Source: Xylanibacter rodentium (GTDB taxonomy: Bacteria; Bacteroidota; Bacteroidia; Bacteroidales; Bacteroidaceae). Taken from it: a stretch of DNA of 64,000 nucleotides. Below the pieces are notes generated by a model. The model was not told where the DNA came from and made no database searches. It worked only from the letters and a program-made list of their open reading frames with translations. Positions 1 through 8,490 of the stretch are shown here, piece after piece; position 1 is the first letter of the stretch, and every line of letters starts with the position of its first letter. Location of the stretch: positions 25,285 through 89,284 of the forward strand of contig NZ_JABKKE010000018.1 in assembly GCF_013166575.1 (NCBI RefSeq), given 5' to 3'. The position numbers were made by a program, and so were the translations under genes.

Positions 1-2036
1 CGATGGTGACTGTCGACGGCGAGGACAATATAAAGGTCAACGGAAAGTCATCGTTTAAAGTCTACGTAAACGGCAAACCCAACAAGATGATGAGCGACAA
101 CCCTACTGACGTGCTGAAAAGCCTGCCGGCCAACACGGTAAAGCGCATAGAGGTGATAACCAACCCGGGACCTAAGTACGACGCCGAGGGTGTTGGCGGC
201 ATAATCAACATCATCACCACCGAAGGCGGTTTCGAGGGATATACCGTAACGCTGAGCGGCAATGCCGGCAACAGAGGAGCCGGTGGCGGAGCTTTCGGCA
301 CGGTGAAGCAAGGCAAGCTGACCGTGAGCGCACGCTACAACTACAACCACAACGAAAACCCCGAAAACAAGTCGGAAGGCACAAGGCTTACCATAGGGAA
401 TGTCACCGAGGCGTCGTCCGACCTGTTATCGACGGGCACGAACAAAAGCAGATACGACTCGCACTCGGGAAGCCTTGAGGCCAGCTACGAGATAGACACG
501 CTGCGTCTGGTGACAATGGAATTCGGACTGTGGGGACACGACAGCAAGGCACAAGGCGGCGGCACGGCTCAGGGCAAGGAGCCGGGAACCGACCGCGAAC
601 TGTATTTCGGCAGGACAGCAACCTCCAACGACTACTCACGATTCTCTATAAACGGAGGAATTGACTATCAACGGACATTCGCCAACGTGAAAGACCGCAT
701 GCTCACCCTGTCATACAAGATAAGCACAAACCCGCAGACAAGCGATTCTCACTCGAGCTATCTCGACATGAGGGCTACAGACAGCCAATGGCAGGATTTT
801 GTAAACAAGCTGAACGAACAGCGCAACGACGGACAGCAAAACTCTACGGAACATACATTCCAGGCAGACTATACCACGCCGATAGGAAAGATACACACTC
901 TGGAGGCCGGTGTGAAATACATACTGAGAAACAACACATCGGAGAATGACAGGTGGGAGCGCAAACTTACCGACAACGATTTCGCTCCCGACACCGACCA
1001 CAGTTCACACTACAAACACCGCAACGACATCATGGCCGCATACACCGGCTACGGACTGAAGCTGAACAAACTGTCCGGACGCCTAGGACTGAGATATGAA
1101 CACACCATGCAGGACGTAGAGTATATCCTCGGACGGGGAGCCGATTTCAGCAAAAATTTCGACGACATCGTACCGTCGGCAAGCATCGGCTATAAACTGA
1201 CTGATATGCAGAACATCAGATTAGGATACAACATGCGTATATACCGACCGGGCATATGGTATCTCAATCCATATTTCGATGACAGCAATCCCACGTACAT
1301 CACCCAAGGAAATCCGGAACTGACATCGGAAAAGACACACACTGTGAACTTCAGCTACAGCAACTTCACACCTAAGGTGAACATCAACATATATACGGGA
1401 TACTCAGCCACAAACAACAGTATAGAAGACGTGACGGAACTGGTATCTGACGTGACGCTGGTAGACAAGGGACTTCAGAATCCTACGGGAAAGGATGTCA
1501 TATATTCTACATACCAAAACATCGGCAAGGTAAGAAGTTTCGACATCAGCGGATATGTCAACTGGAACGCCACTGCCTCCACACGAATCTACGCCAATGT
1601 ATACGGACGCTATTCGCATCTGGAGAACGGACGTGAACTGCGCAACCACGGATGGTATATGAGTACAAACGGAGGCGTACAGCAGACGCTGCCGAAAGAT
1701 TGGCGGCTGAGCATGAACTGCTTCTACCAGACACCGTGGATAATGCTCCAGGGTAAGGGAAATACATGGCTGAACTACAGCATGAACGTGAACAAATCAT
1801 TCATGAAAAAGCGGCTCACCATATCGGCCTTTGCAAGCAACTTTTTCAAGAAATACAGAACGACGAAATGGACCGAACAGAACACCAACTTCATCAGCGA
1901 AAACCGCAACCGCATGCAGTTGATGCGCTATGGAGTCAGCGTTAACTTCAGAATAGGAGAACTCAAAGCGGGAGTGAAGAAAGCTGAACGCACCATCAAC
2001 AACGACGATACAAAGAGCGGAGGAAACAATTCTTAA
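1..2036 (+). CDS. Outer-membrane beta-barrel (TonB-receptor-like) protein, 5' partial
   Basis: The reading frame is open from the window edge, so the true start lies upstream. The first ~75 visible residues look like the end of a plug domain (VYVNGKP, then IEVITNPGPKYDAEGVGGIINI). The rest is a long run of alternating, aromatic-rich strands typical of the Bacteroidetes outer-membrane beta-barrel family (OMP_b-brl_3), related to TonB-dependent receptors. The last strand is near VSVNFRIG and is followed by a hydrophilic tail of about 30 residues, an unusual ending because such barrels normally stop on an aromatic residue. No SusD partner follows. It probably takes up a ligand or acts in the envelope; the substrate cannot be told. 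A perfect hairpin lies 30 bases downstream. Confidence 0.85.
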   Translation, partial: MVTVDGEDNIKVNGKSSFKVYVNGKPNKMMSDNPTDVLKSLPANTVKRIEVITNPGPKYDAEGVGGIINIITTEGGFEGYTVTLSGNAGNRGAGGGAFGTVKQGKLTVSARYNYNHNENPENKSEGTRLTIGNVTEASSDLLSTGTNKSRYDSHSGSLEASYEIDTLRLVTMEFGLWGHDSKAQGGGTAQGKEPGTDRELYFGRTATSNDYSRFSINGGIDYQRTFANVKDRMLTLSYKISTNPQTSDSHSSYLDMRATDSQWQDFVNKLNEQRNDGQQNSTEHTFQADYTTPIGKIHTLEAGVKYILRNNTSENDRWERKLTDNDFAPDTDHSSHYKHRNDIMAAYTGYGLKLNKLSGRLGLRYEHTMQDVEYILGRGADFSKNFDDIVPSASIGYKLTDMQNIRLGYNMRIYRPGIWYLNPYFDDSNPTYITQGNPELTSEKTHTVNFSYSNFTPKVNINIYTGYSATNNSIEDVTELVSDVTLVDKGLQNPTGKDVIYSTYQNIGKVRSFDISGYVNWNATASTRIYANVYGRYSHLENGRELRNHGWYMSTNGGVQQTLPKDWRLSMNCFYQTPWIMLQGKGNTWLNYSMNVNKSFMKKRLTISAFASNFFKKYRTTKWTEQNTNFISENRNRMQLMRYGVSVNFRIGELKAGVKKAERTINNDDTKSGGNNS

Positions 2037-2065
2037 ACAATACTGAGTTGTGTATCAAAACCACA

Positions 2066-2100
2066 GCACCGGTAGAGACGTGTAGCGTACCTACCGGTGC
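2066..2100 (+). terminator. Hairpin after the barrel gene
   Basis: Perfect 10-bp arms (GCACCGGTAG at 2066-2075 and its complement at 2091-2100) with a 15-base loop. There is no strong T-run after it, so it may be a terminator or only an mRNA-stabilising stem. Confidence 0.5.
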
Positions 2101-2179
2101 CACGGTAAATTCCATATCATGAAATACCCTCATTCTTTATCTTCGGCATTCAATATGCCTTTTTCTCGATTTTAAACGT

Positions 2180-2187
2180 TATATTTG
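2180..2187 (+). promoter_or_regulatory. -7 promoter box for the nitroreductase gene
   Basis: TATATTTG matches the Bacteroidetes TAnnTTTG -7 box and is followed by CA. It lies 26 bases before the ATG at 2213. Confidence 0.65.
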
Positions 2188-2212
2188 CACACGAAACAAA
2201 TATAACAAGACG

Positions 2213-2950
2213 ATGAAGACTATCAACACACGACGGACCATCCGTAAATATTCAGACAAAGAAGTGTCTGACGAACTGCTCGACAGACTGCTGACAGAGG
2301 CGGCACGCACACAGACCATGGGCAATCTGCAATTGTACAGCGTGGTGGTGACACGCTCGATGGAAGGCAAGGAGCGTCTGGCACCGGCACATTTTAACCA
2401 ACCCATGGTAACAGGCGCCCCTGTGGTACTGACCATCTGTGCCGACTATAACCGTACGTCGACATGGTGCCGCAACCGCAAGGCCGAACCAGGATACGAC
2501 AATTTCCTGTCGTTCGTCAATGCAGCCACCGATGCTCTGCTCTATACGCAGACTTTCTGTAATCTGGCCGAAGAAGAGGGATTAGGATTATGCTATCTCG
2601 GCACCACGGTATATATGCCGCAGATGATTATCGACGCTCTCAATCTGCCCAAACTCGTGATGCCGGTGGCCACAATAACACTCGGATGGCCCGACGAGCA
2701 ACCCGTTCTGACCGACCGGTTGCCGACAGCATCGTTCGTGCACTACGAGACTTACCACGACTACACTCCCGAAGACATCAACCTGCATTATGCCGCCAAG
2801 GAGGCACTTGAGGAAAACCGCCGCTTCTGTGAAATAAACAACAAGGAAACACTGGCACAGATATTCACCGACATCCGATATACAAAGAAAGACAACGAGG
2901 CTATGTCGGAAGGTATGATGGAAGCGCTGAAGAAACAAGGGTTTCTTTAA
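2213..2950 (+). CDS. Nitroreductase family protein (FMN-dependent NAD(P)H oxidoreductase)
   Basis: A 245-residue protein that opens with the FMN-phosphate-binding motif RRTIRKYS (residues 6-13), as in NfsA/Frp-type nitroreductases. The mid-region GLGLCYLG and the C-terminal NfsA-like extension (LPTASFVHYETYHDYTPEDI onward) also fit. Members reduce nitro compounds, quinones or flavins in the cytoplasm with NAD(P)H. The gene is alone: its own promoter lies upstream, and a long inverted repeat separates it from a convergent transporter. The natural substrate is unknown. The start at 2213 fits the promoter position. Confidence 0.9.
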   Translation: MKTINTRRTIRKYSDKEVSDELLDRLLTEAARTQTMGNLQLYSVVVTRSMEGKERLAPAHFNQPMVTGAPVVLTICADYNRTSTWCRNRKAEPGYDNFLSFVNAATDALLYTQTFCNLAEEEGLGLCYLGTTVYMPQMIIDALNLPKLVMPVATITLGWPDEQPVLTDRLPTASFVHYETYHDYTPEDINLHYAAKEALEENRRFCEINNKETLAQIFTDIRYTKKDNEAMSEGMMEALKKQGFL

Positions 2951-3125
2951 AGTTCAGAACGAAGAGTAAAGGGTGAAGAGGTATGATTACCTTTGTTATA
3001 TGAGGATTGGAATAACATCACAATCTGGCAACAAAGGTAATCATACCTCTTCACTCTTTACTCTTATCTCTGAACTGTGAAAAAGGTAATCATACCTCTT
3101 CACCCTTTACTCTTCGTTCTGAACT
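2951..3125. repeat. Heptad-phased inverted repeat, element A
   Basis: A perfect 44-bp inverted repeat (2951-2994 against 3082-3125) with a third, slightly diverged copy of the right arm at 3033-3076. The left arm reads as consecutive 7-mers (AGTTCAG, AACGAAG, AGTAAAG, GGTGAAG) and then AGGTATGATTACC near the apex. It fills the gap between two convergent genes and reaches the last base of the transporter stop codon. It may act as a bidirectional terminator. The same architecture recurs at 8322 and 47304, and in an AT-rich form at 4664. Confidence 0.85.
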
Positions 3126-4579
3126 TAATCAAGTATTATCGGCTTGTACTTAGGAACAAGTGTCTTCATGATACACCAAGCCAGCAGATAGGCTATAGCG
3201 CAGATGCAGAACACGATCATATAACCAGCGGGCTTGCCTTCAAAACCGAGGAATGTGAATGCAGCGCCCTGCTCCTCAGCGAATGTGAAGAGCTGGCCGG
3301 AACCCTTGTTGATAAGGAAAGAACCGACACCGCCGGCCATACCGCCTATACCCGTAACAGTAGCAATGGCACTCTTCGGGAACATATCGCCTACGGTAGA
3401 AAATATATTTGCCGACCAAGCCTGATGACCGGCACCTACAAGACCTATAATGACAGCCGGCCACCATGCCGAATATGCACCCAAAGGCTGGGCTGCGACG
3501 CATACCAAAGGAATGAACGCGATAAACATCATAGCCAGCATACGACCGGCATATGGATTCATGCCTTTTTTGTCAACGAAATATGTCGGCAACTTGCAGA
3601 TATAAATGGAAAGAAACGTCACAATGGCATACAATGTCATAATCAACAGCATACCTGTACCTGAAGACGCCTTGTAGCCATAAACATCCTGAAAATATCC
3701 CGGAGCCCAAAACAAGAAGAACCACCATACACCGTCTGTGAAGAACTTGCCGACGATGAATGCCCATGTCTGCTTGTATCCGAAACACTGAAGAAAAGGT
3801 ATCTGCTTCTCTTCTTTAACATCTTCTTCTTTCTTGGTGTCTTCTGTCTCATCGTCCTGATGGATATACAACAACTCTGCCTTGTTTACTTTTGAAGACT
3901 TCTCCGGTTTGTCGTACCATTTAACGAAGAATCCCATCCAGACAAAACCAAGGGCACCGATGATGATAAAAGCCATCTCCCAACCGAATGCCTTCGCCAA
4001 AGGCGGTATCATAAGCGGTGCAGCCAAAGCACCGACAGAAGCACCGGCATTGAAAATAGACGTAGCATAAGCACGGTCCTTTTTCGGGAAATACTCTGCC
4101 GTAACCTTGATGGCAGCCGGGAAATTACCGGCCTCACCAAGACCAAGAATAGCACGACAAACAAGGAACAGCCAGACTCCTGTCGAAGCTATCGCTATAG
4201 CCGCAGAACTGCCTTCCTCAACGGCACGCATAGCATCAAGGCTGTCCAAACCGTGAATATATTGTGTGGCTACGGCTGTACCTGCATGGATACATGCTCC
4301 GAAACTCCACACTCCGATAGCCCAAAGGTATCCTTTCTTTGTTCCCATCCAGTCTACGAACTTACCTGCAAACAACATGCAGATAGCATAGAAGATAGAG
4401 AAATAAGCTGTAATGTTACCATAGTCTTCATCTGTCCAATGGAAATCAGGATAGATAAACTCCTTTGCTGTCAGCGACAGCACCTGTCGGTCAAGATAGT
4501 TGACTGTTGTCGCAACGAACAACAATCCACAAATCCACCAACGCCAATTTGTCATTTTTGTAGTTTGTACGGGACTCAT
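3125..4579 (-). CDS. MFS transporter, anion:cation symporter type (hexuronate transporter ExuT-like)
   Basis: A 484-residue membrane protein with about 12 hydrophobic segments. The N-terminal part NYLDRQVLSLTAKEF resembles the first helix and loop of ACS-family sugar-acid transporters (ExuT, GarP). GLGEAGNFPAAIK is the family signature near helix 4. A charged cytoplasmic loop rich in Asp, Glu and Lys sits between the two halves at about residues 240-265. It probably imports hexuronates with protons; the substrate is inferred from family only, and no uronate catabolic genes are nearby. A -7 box lies 36 bases before the start. A second Met at residue 9 could also be the start. Confidence 0.8.
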   Translation of the reverse strand: MSPVQTTKMTNWRWWICGLLFVATTVNYLDRQVLSLTAKEFIYPDFHWTDEDYGNITAYFSIFYAICMLFAGKFVDWMGTKKGYLWAIGVWSFGACIHAGTAVATQYIHGLDSLDAMRAVEEGSSAAIAIASTGVWLFLVCRAILGLGEAGNFPAAIKVTAEYFPKKDRAYATSIFNAGASVGALAAPLMIPPLAKAFGWEMAFIIIGALGFVWMGFFVKWYDKPEKSSKVNKAELLYIHQDDETEDTKKEEDVKEEKQIPFLQCFGYKQTWAFIVGKFFTDGVWWFFLFWAPGYFQDVYGYKASSGTGMLLIMTLYAIVTFLSIYICKLPTYFVDKKGMNPYAGRMLAMMFIAFIPLVCVAAQPLGAYSAWWPAVIIGLVGAGHQAWSANIFSTVGDMFPKSAIATVTGIGGMAGGVGSFLINKGSGQLFTFAEEQGAAFTFLGFEGKPAGYMIVFCICAIAYLLAWCIMKTLVPKYKPIILD

Positions 4580-4615
4580 TTTTGTTTATTTTAGGTCTTA
4601 ATTTAATTGCTTTTG

Positions 4616-4623
4616 CAAAGATA
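4616..4623 (-). promoter_or_regulatory. -7 promoter box for the MFS gene
   Basis: On the minus strand TATCTTTG followed by CA, a match to the Bacteroidetes -7 box. Confidence 0.65.
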
Positions 4624-4663
4624 TGTAAAATAATTGATATTCTAATAATAAATCGGGAATCTT

Positions 4664-4880
4664 TTATAATTGAGAGTTGAAAGTTGAGAATATCTATAAT
4701 TGAGAATTGAAAGTTTAGAATTGAGAATTATGATTACCCCTGTTAATATCACAGGTCATCAGTATATACTGATTCTACAAAAGGTTATCATAATTCTCAA
4801 TTCTAAACTTTCAATTCTCAATTATAGATATTCTCAACTTTCAATTCTCAATTATAGATATTCTCAACTCTCAATTATAA
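4664..4880. repeat. AT-rich heptad-phased inverted repeat, element B
   Basis: A long hairpin whose left arm (4664-4740) is made of 7-mers such as TTGAGAG, TTGAAAG and TTGAGAA and ends in TGATTACCC. The right arm (about 4791-4880) mirrors it but holds one extra 30-bp unit, so 4808-4837 and 4838-4867 are exact tandem copies. It ends 8 bases before the stop codon of the MurF-Alr gene and lies upstream of the MFS promoter. Confidence 0.8.
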
Positions 4881-4887
4881 AAAATGT

Positions 4888-7464
4888 TCAGTCCTGATAA
4901 TACACTTTCTTCACCCTGCCGCTCACGCTCGTAAGTATTTCATACGGTATTGTGCCGATGGCATCCGAAAGCACAGTGACAGGCAGTTCCGGACCGAAAA
5001 TCTCAACAGCGTCACCCTCCTTACAATCTATATCGGTCACGTCTATCATGGCAACATCCATGCATATGTTGCCCACATAAGGCGCTTTCTTACCGTTGAC
5101 GATACAATAACACCTGCCATTGCCCAAATGACGGTTGAGCCCGTCGGCATAACCAATCGGTATGGCACCTATCACGCTGTCACGGCTGAGCACACCGCGG
5201 CGGCTGTAGCCCACGGTTTCGTAGACAGGCACATGCCGCAGTTGCAGGATGGTGGTGCGGAGCGTGCTTACGGTGTTCAGGATACGGTTGTCACAAGGGT
5301 CTACGCCGTAAAGCCCAAGCCCCAGACGGCACATGTCGAGCTGACGTTCGGGGAACTGCTCTATACCGGCCGAATTGTCCATGTGACGCAGTATGCGGTG
5401 GTCGAAGGCTGACTGCAACTTGCGGCTGGCATCATCGAACAGCCGGAACTGACGGGCCGAGAATTCATCGAAGCCATGACTGTCTGACCCTACGAAATGC
5501 GAGAACACCGAGCGCGGGATGATGGCGTTCTGCCCTTTCAAGCGACGTATCACCTCGTCAATATCCCGTTCGGGGTCGAAACCGAGGCGGTGCATGCCTG
5601 TGTCGAGTTTTATATGAACGGGCCATCCGGTGATGCCCTCTTTCTCAGCGGCATGTATGAGAGCGTCCATCAGCCTGAAGCTGTACACCTCCGGTTCAAG
5701 ATCGTAATCGAATATGGTCTTGAAAGCCGTCATCTCCGGATTCATAATCATTATATTGCCGGTGATGCCGTTCTTGCGCAGTATCACTCCCTCGTCAGCC
5801 ACGGCCACAGCCATATAGTCCACACGATGGTCCTGCAACGTCTTGGCCACCTCAACAGCTCCCGCTCCATAGGCATCGGCCTTGACCATACAAACGAGTT
5901 TGGTCTCCGGGTGCATGAACGAGCGGTAGTAGTTAAGATTGGCAACTACGGCATTGAGATTGACTTCAAGTATGGTCTCGTGCACCTTCCGCTCAAGAAG
6001 TTCGGTGATATGGTCAAAGCCGAACGATCGCGAACCTTTTATCAATATGACTTCATCACGCAACGAACGGAACACGTCGCTGCTGATGAACTCATTCACA
6101 TCGGCAAAGAACCACTTCTCTCCGATGCGGAAACTATCCGCCTGACGACACAGGGCCTTGCCAATGCCTATGAACTTCTCCACACCGCGCTTCACGGCCA
6201 GTTCGGCCACCTCCTTATACAGCGTCTCCTCACTCTCGCCGCTCTGATATATATCGCTGAGCACCAACGTGCGGCGGCGTCCGTGATGGTCAGGCCGACG
6301 GCTCATGAAGTCGAGGGCAATGTCCAGCGAGTTGACATCAGAATTGTACGAATCGTTGATGATGGTGCAGCCGTTGCGGCCTTCTTTTACTTCCAGACGC
6401 ATGGCTACCGGCTCCAGACGCGACATGCGTCTGTCGAGTTCTTCCGGCACGACACCGAGATAGAGTGCCACACAGGCACAGGCTATGGAGCACTTCACCG
6501 AAGCCTCGTCCATAAACGGCAAACGATAAGTGCCGGCCACACCTTTATATATATAATGTATCATGGTGGTGACTGTCTCGTGCCGTGCATCCGTACCGGC
6601 AATGCTGCCGGCTTCATTGTCCGCTGCCACATCGCTGTCGGCCCCACGCTCCACCCAAACCGTCATGCCGACAGCATCGGCCGAGCGTCCGGAAACTACG
6701 TCATCGAACTGTCCGGAAGAAACAATGCTCCACCCTATCTTATCACCGCCGAATCCGGAACGGCGTATACAGCGGCTCACGATGTCATCGTCGGAATCAT
6801 AGACAATCACCTGTGCGTCGTGAAACAATTCAAGTTTCTCACGACATTTCTCCTCCATCGTGCGGAAGTTCTCCTGATGCGGTGCGCCAAGCGACGTGAG
6901 CACGCCTATCGTCGGCTGAATGATGTCGCGCAGAGCCTGCATCTCGCCCGGTTCACTGATACCTGCCTCAAACAGCCCCACCTCGGTATGCTCGCCTATC
7001 AGCCACACCGACAGCGGCACACCTATCTGCGAATTGTACGACCGTGGCGAGCGCGTCACAACCATCTGAGGCGAGAGCAGCTGATAGAGCCACTCCTTTA
7101 CAATAGTCTTGCCGTGCGAACCGGTAATGCCCACCACCGGGATGTCAAACTCGTCCCGATGTCTCTCGGCCAGACGTTGTAGGGCTGCCCGCGGACTCAC
7201 AACTTTCAGGAAGTTGGCGTCAGCGTATTCAGTTGCAGCTGTTTCAGGCACATGCTCCACCACAAAATTACGCACTCCACGGCGATAAAGGTCGTGTATA
7301 TAGTTATGTCCGTCGTTACGCTCTGAACGCAGGGCAAAAAACAACGTCTCTTCAGGAAAACACAGCGAGCGGCTATCAGTAAGTATCCACCCGATGTTTG
7401 CGTCGGCCCGGCCGATGCGACGCGCTCCAATGAGCGTGATTACTTTCTCGATAGAATATTTCAT
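4888..7464 (-). CDS. murF-alr: Bifunctional UDP-MurNAc-tripeptide:D-Ala-D-Ala ligase / alanine racemase
   Basis: An 858-residue fusion of two peptidoglycan precursor enzymes. The N-terminal ~490 residues are MurF, with the Mur-ligase P-loop GITGSHGKT and the DSYNSD region. The C-terminal ~370 residues are a PLP-dependent alanine racemase, with the PLP lysine in VKADAYGAGA and the catalytic tyrosine in VGYSRRG. One protein makes D-Ala and attaches D-Ala-D-Ala to the stem peptide. The start at 7464 (MKYSIEKVITLIGARR) matches the usual beginning of these fusions. An in-frame ATG at 7509 overlaps the upstream stop codon as ATGA and would add 15 residues, so coupled initiation there is possible. 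Confidence 0.95.
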   Translation of the reverse strand: MKYSIEKVITLIGARRIGRADANIGWILTDSRSLCFPEETLFFALRSERNDGHNYIHDLYRRGVRNFVVEHVPETAATEYADANFLKVVSPRAALQRLAERHRDEFDIPVVGITGSHGKTIVKEWLYQLLSPQMVVTRSPRSYNSQIGVPLSVWLIGEHTEVGLFEAGISEPGEMQALRDIIQPTIGVLTSLGAPHQENFRTMEEKCREKLELFHDAQVIVYDSDDDIVSRCIRRSGFGGDKIGWSIVSSGQFDDVVSGRSADAVGMTVWVERGADSDVAADNEAGSIAGTDARHETVTTMIHYIYKGVAGTYRLPFMDEASVKCSIACACVALYLGVVPEELDRRMSRLEPVAMRLEVKEGRNGCTIINDSYNSDVNSLDIALDFMSRRPDHHGRRRTLVLSDIYQSGESEETLYKEVAELAVKRGVEKFIGIGKALCRQADSFRIGEKWFFADVNEFISSDVFRSLRDEVILIKGSRSFGFDHITELLERKVHETILEVNLNAVVANLNYYRSFMHPETKLVCMVKADAYGAGAVEVAKTLQDHRVDYMAVAVADEGVILRKNGITGNIMIMNPEMTAFKTIFDYDLEPEVYSFRLMDALIHAAEKEGITGWPVHIKLDTGMHRLGFDPERDIDEVIRRLKGQNAIIPRSVFSHFVGSDSHGFDEFSARQFRLFDDASRKLQSAFDHRILRHMDNSAGIEQFPERQLDMCRLGLGLYGVDPCDNRILNTVSTLRTTILQLRHVPVYETVGYSRRGVLSRDSVIGAIPIGYADGLNRHLGNGRCYCIVNGKKAPYVGNICMDVAMIDVTDIDCKEGDAVEIFGPELPVTVLSDAIGTIPYEILTSVSGRVKKVYYQD

Positions 7465-7505
7465 AATAAGAATAAGTTCCTCTGCCCACCACCGGGCGGA
7501 AGCTA

Positions 7506-8306
7506 TCACATTGCAAAGTTCGGATATTTTTTTGATAACGCCGCCACTTTATCAACTGTTTTTTTCATAAACTCACGGTATTCTTCGCTCTCGGGATTAA
7601 ACGGCCTGTGCCCCAGCGCCTCTTTCAACGGACGCCACTCCTCGATGAAGCGTTTGGCCTCCGTACTGAAATAAGCATCAGCAAACAGTTCCCAAATGTA
7701 GCCGACGGCCTGTTCGGAAGGATGCAACATGTCGGGCTTGTAGAAACGATAGTCGCGCAGTTCGTCGTTCATCACCTCGTATGCCGGGAAATACACGCAG
7801 CGGCTGTCCTCGCACACAAGCCTGTCGGCAGCCAGCAAAAGCACGGCCTTCGACAACCGACTACCATGATAACCGTATTTGGCATAGCGTATAGGGCTCA
7901 CCGTCACCACCACCCTAACCTCGGGATTGCGTACGGTAAGGACGTCCACCGCACGACGCAGATAGCCGTAACACTCGTCTACCGTCAGTTCTTCCTCACT
8001 GAACAGCCGCTGCGGCCGCTTACGGCAGTTGTCCACAATCTCACCCGTCTCGCGCAGCCGGTACACACGATTGGTGCCGAGCGTGAACAGCGCCACCCGC
8101 GGGGCTTCACCGCAACGTTCCACCGTGTGCAGTATACTCGCCGGATTGTACATCACGCCAAACGGATTGACCACAGCCCGAAATTTCTCGTCCTTGGCCC
8201 GCTGTCCTATACCTTCGGCAAAGCACGACCCCACGAAGAGCATACGTTCGTTGGGCCCTATCGCAAAGTCGGGCTTTGGTATGTCTACTTTTGTAATTAA
8301 TTCCAT
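7506..8306 (-). CDS. GSCFA domain protein
   Basis: A 266-residue protein containing FVGSCFAEGIG at about residues 29-39, the motif that names the GSCFA family (SGNH/GDSL-hydrolase-like fold, biochemical role not settled). Later features are NPFGVMYNP, an SPIRYAKYGYHG loop and DMLHPSE, which would supply the catalytic-like Asp and His of SGNH enzymes. There is no signal peptide, so it is probably cytoplasmic. It lies directly upstream of murF-alr on the same strand and is likely co-transcribed, which hints at a cell-wall or envelope acyl-ester job (inference). Confidence 0.85.
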   Translation of the reverse strand: MELITKVDIPKPDFAIGPNERMLFVGSCFAEGIGQRAKDEKFRAVVNPFGVMYNPASILHTVERCGEAPRVALFTLGTNRVYRLRETGEIVDNCRKRPQRLFSEEELTVDECYGYLRRAVDVLTVRNPEVRVVVTVSPIRYAKYGYHGSRLSKAVLLLAADRLVCEDSRCVYFPAYEVMNDELRDYRFYKPDMLHPSEQAVGYIWELFADAYFSTEAKRFIEEWRPLKEALGHRPFNPESEEYREFMKKTVDKVAALSKKYPNFAM

Positions 8307-8321
8307 AACATATAAGGTCAG

Positions 8322-8490
8322 AGTTCAGAATGATGAATGAAGAGGTATGATTACCTTATTCAGTTTAGAATGAAGAGTGAGGAGTGATGAGGTATGATTA
8401 CCCTTGTCTCCATACAAGTATCACACATTATTCGCGACCTGAAGGTAATCACACCTCTGCACTCATCACTCTTACCTCTGAACTATGAAT
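8322..8490. repeat. Heptad-phased inverted repeat, element C
   Basis: Two left-type arms in tandem (about 8322-8357 and 8361-8405), each ending in GGTATGATTACC, face one right arm (about 8440-8490). The 7-mers ATGAAGA, AGTGAGG and AGTGATG are visible. The element is imperfect, unlike element A. It fills the whole gap between fkp and the GSCFA gene, so it sits inside or at the end of a possible transcript. Confidence 0.75.

Noticed and set aside
5497..7182. A 561-codon open frame on the plus strand opposite murF-alr
   Set aside because: It is a mirror of the strongly conserved MurF-Alr coding strand. The translation is rich in His, Arg and Cys, has no motif, and has no promoter of its own.
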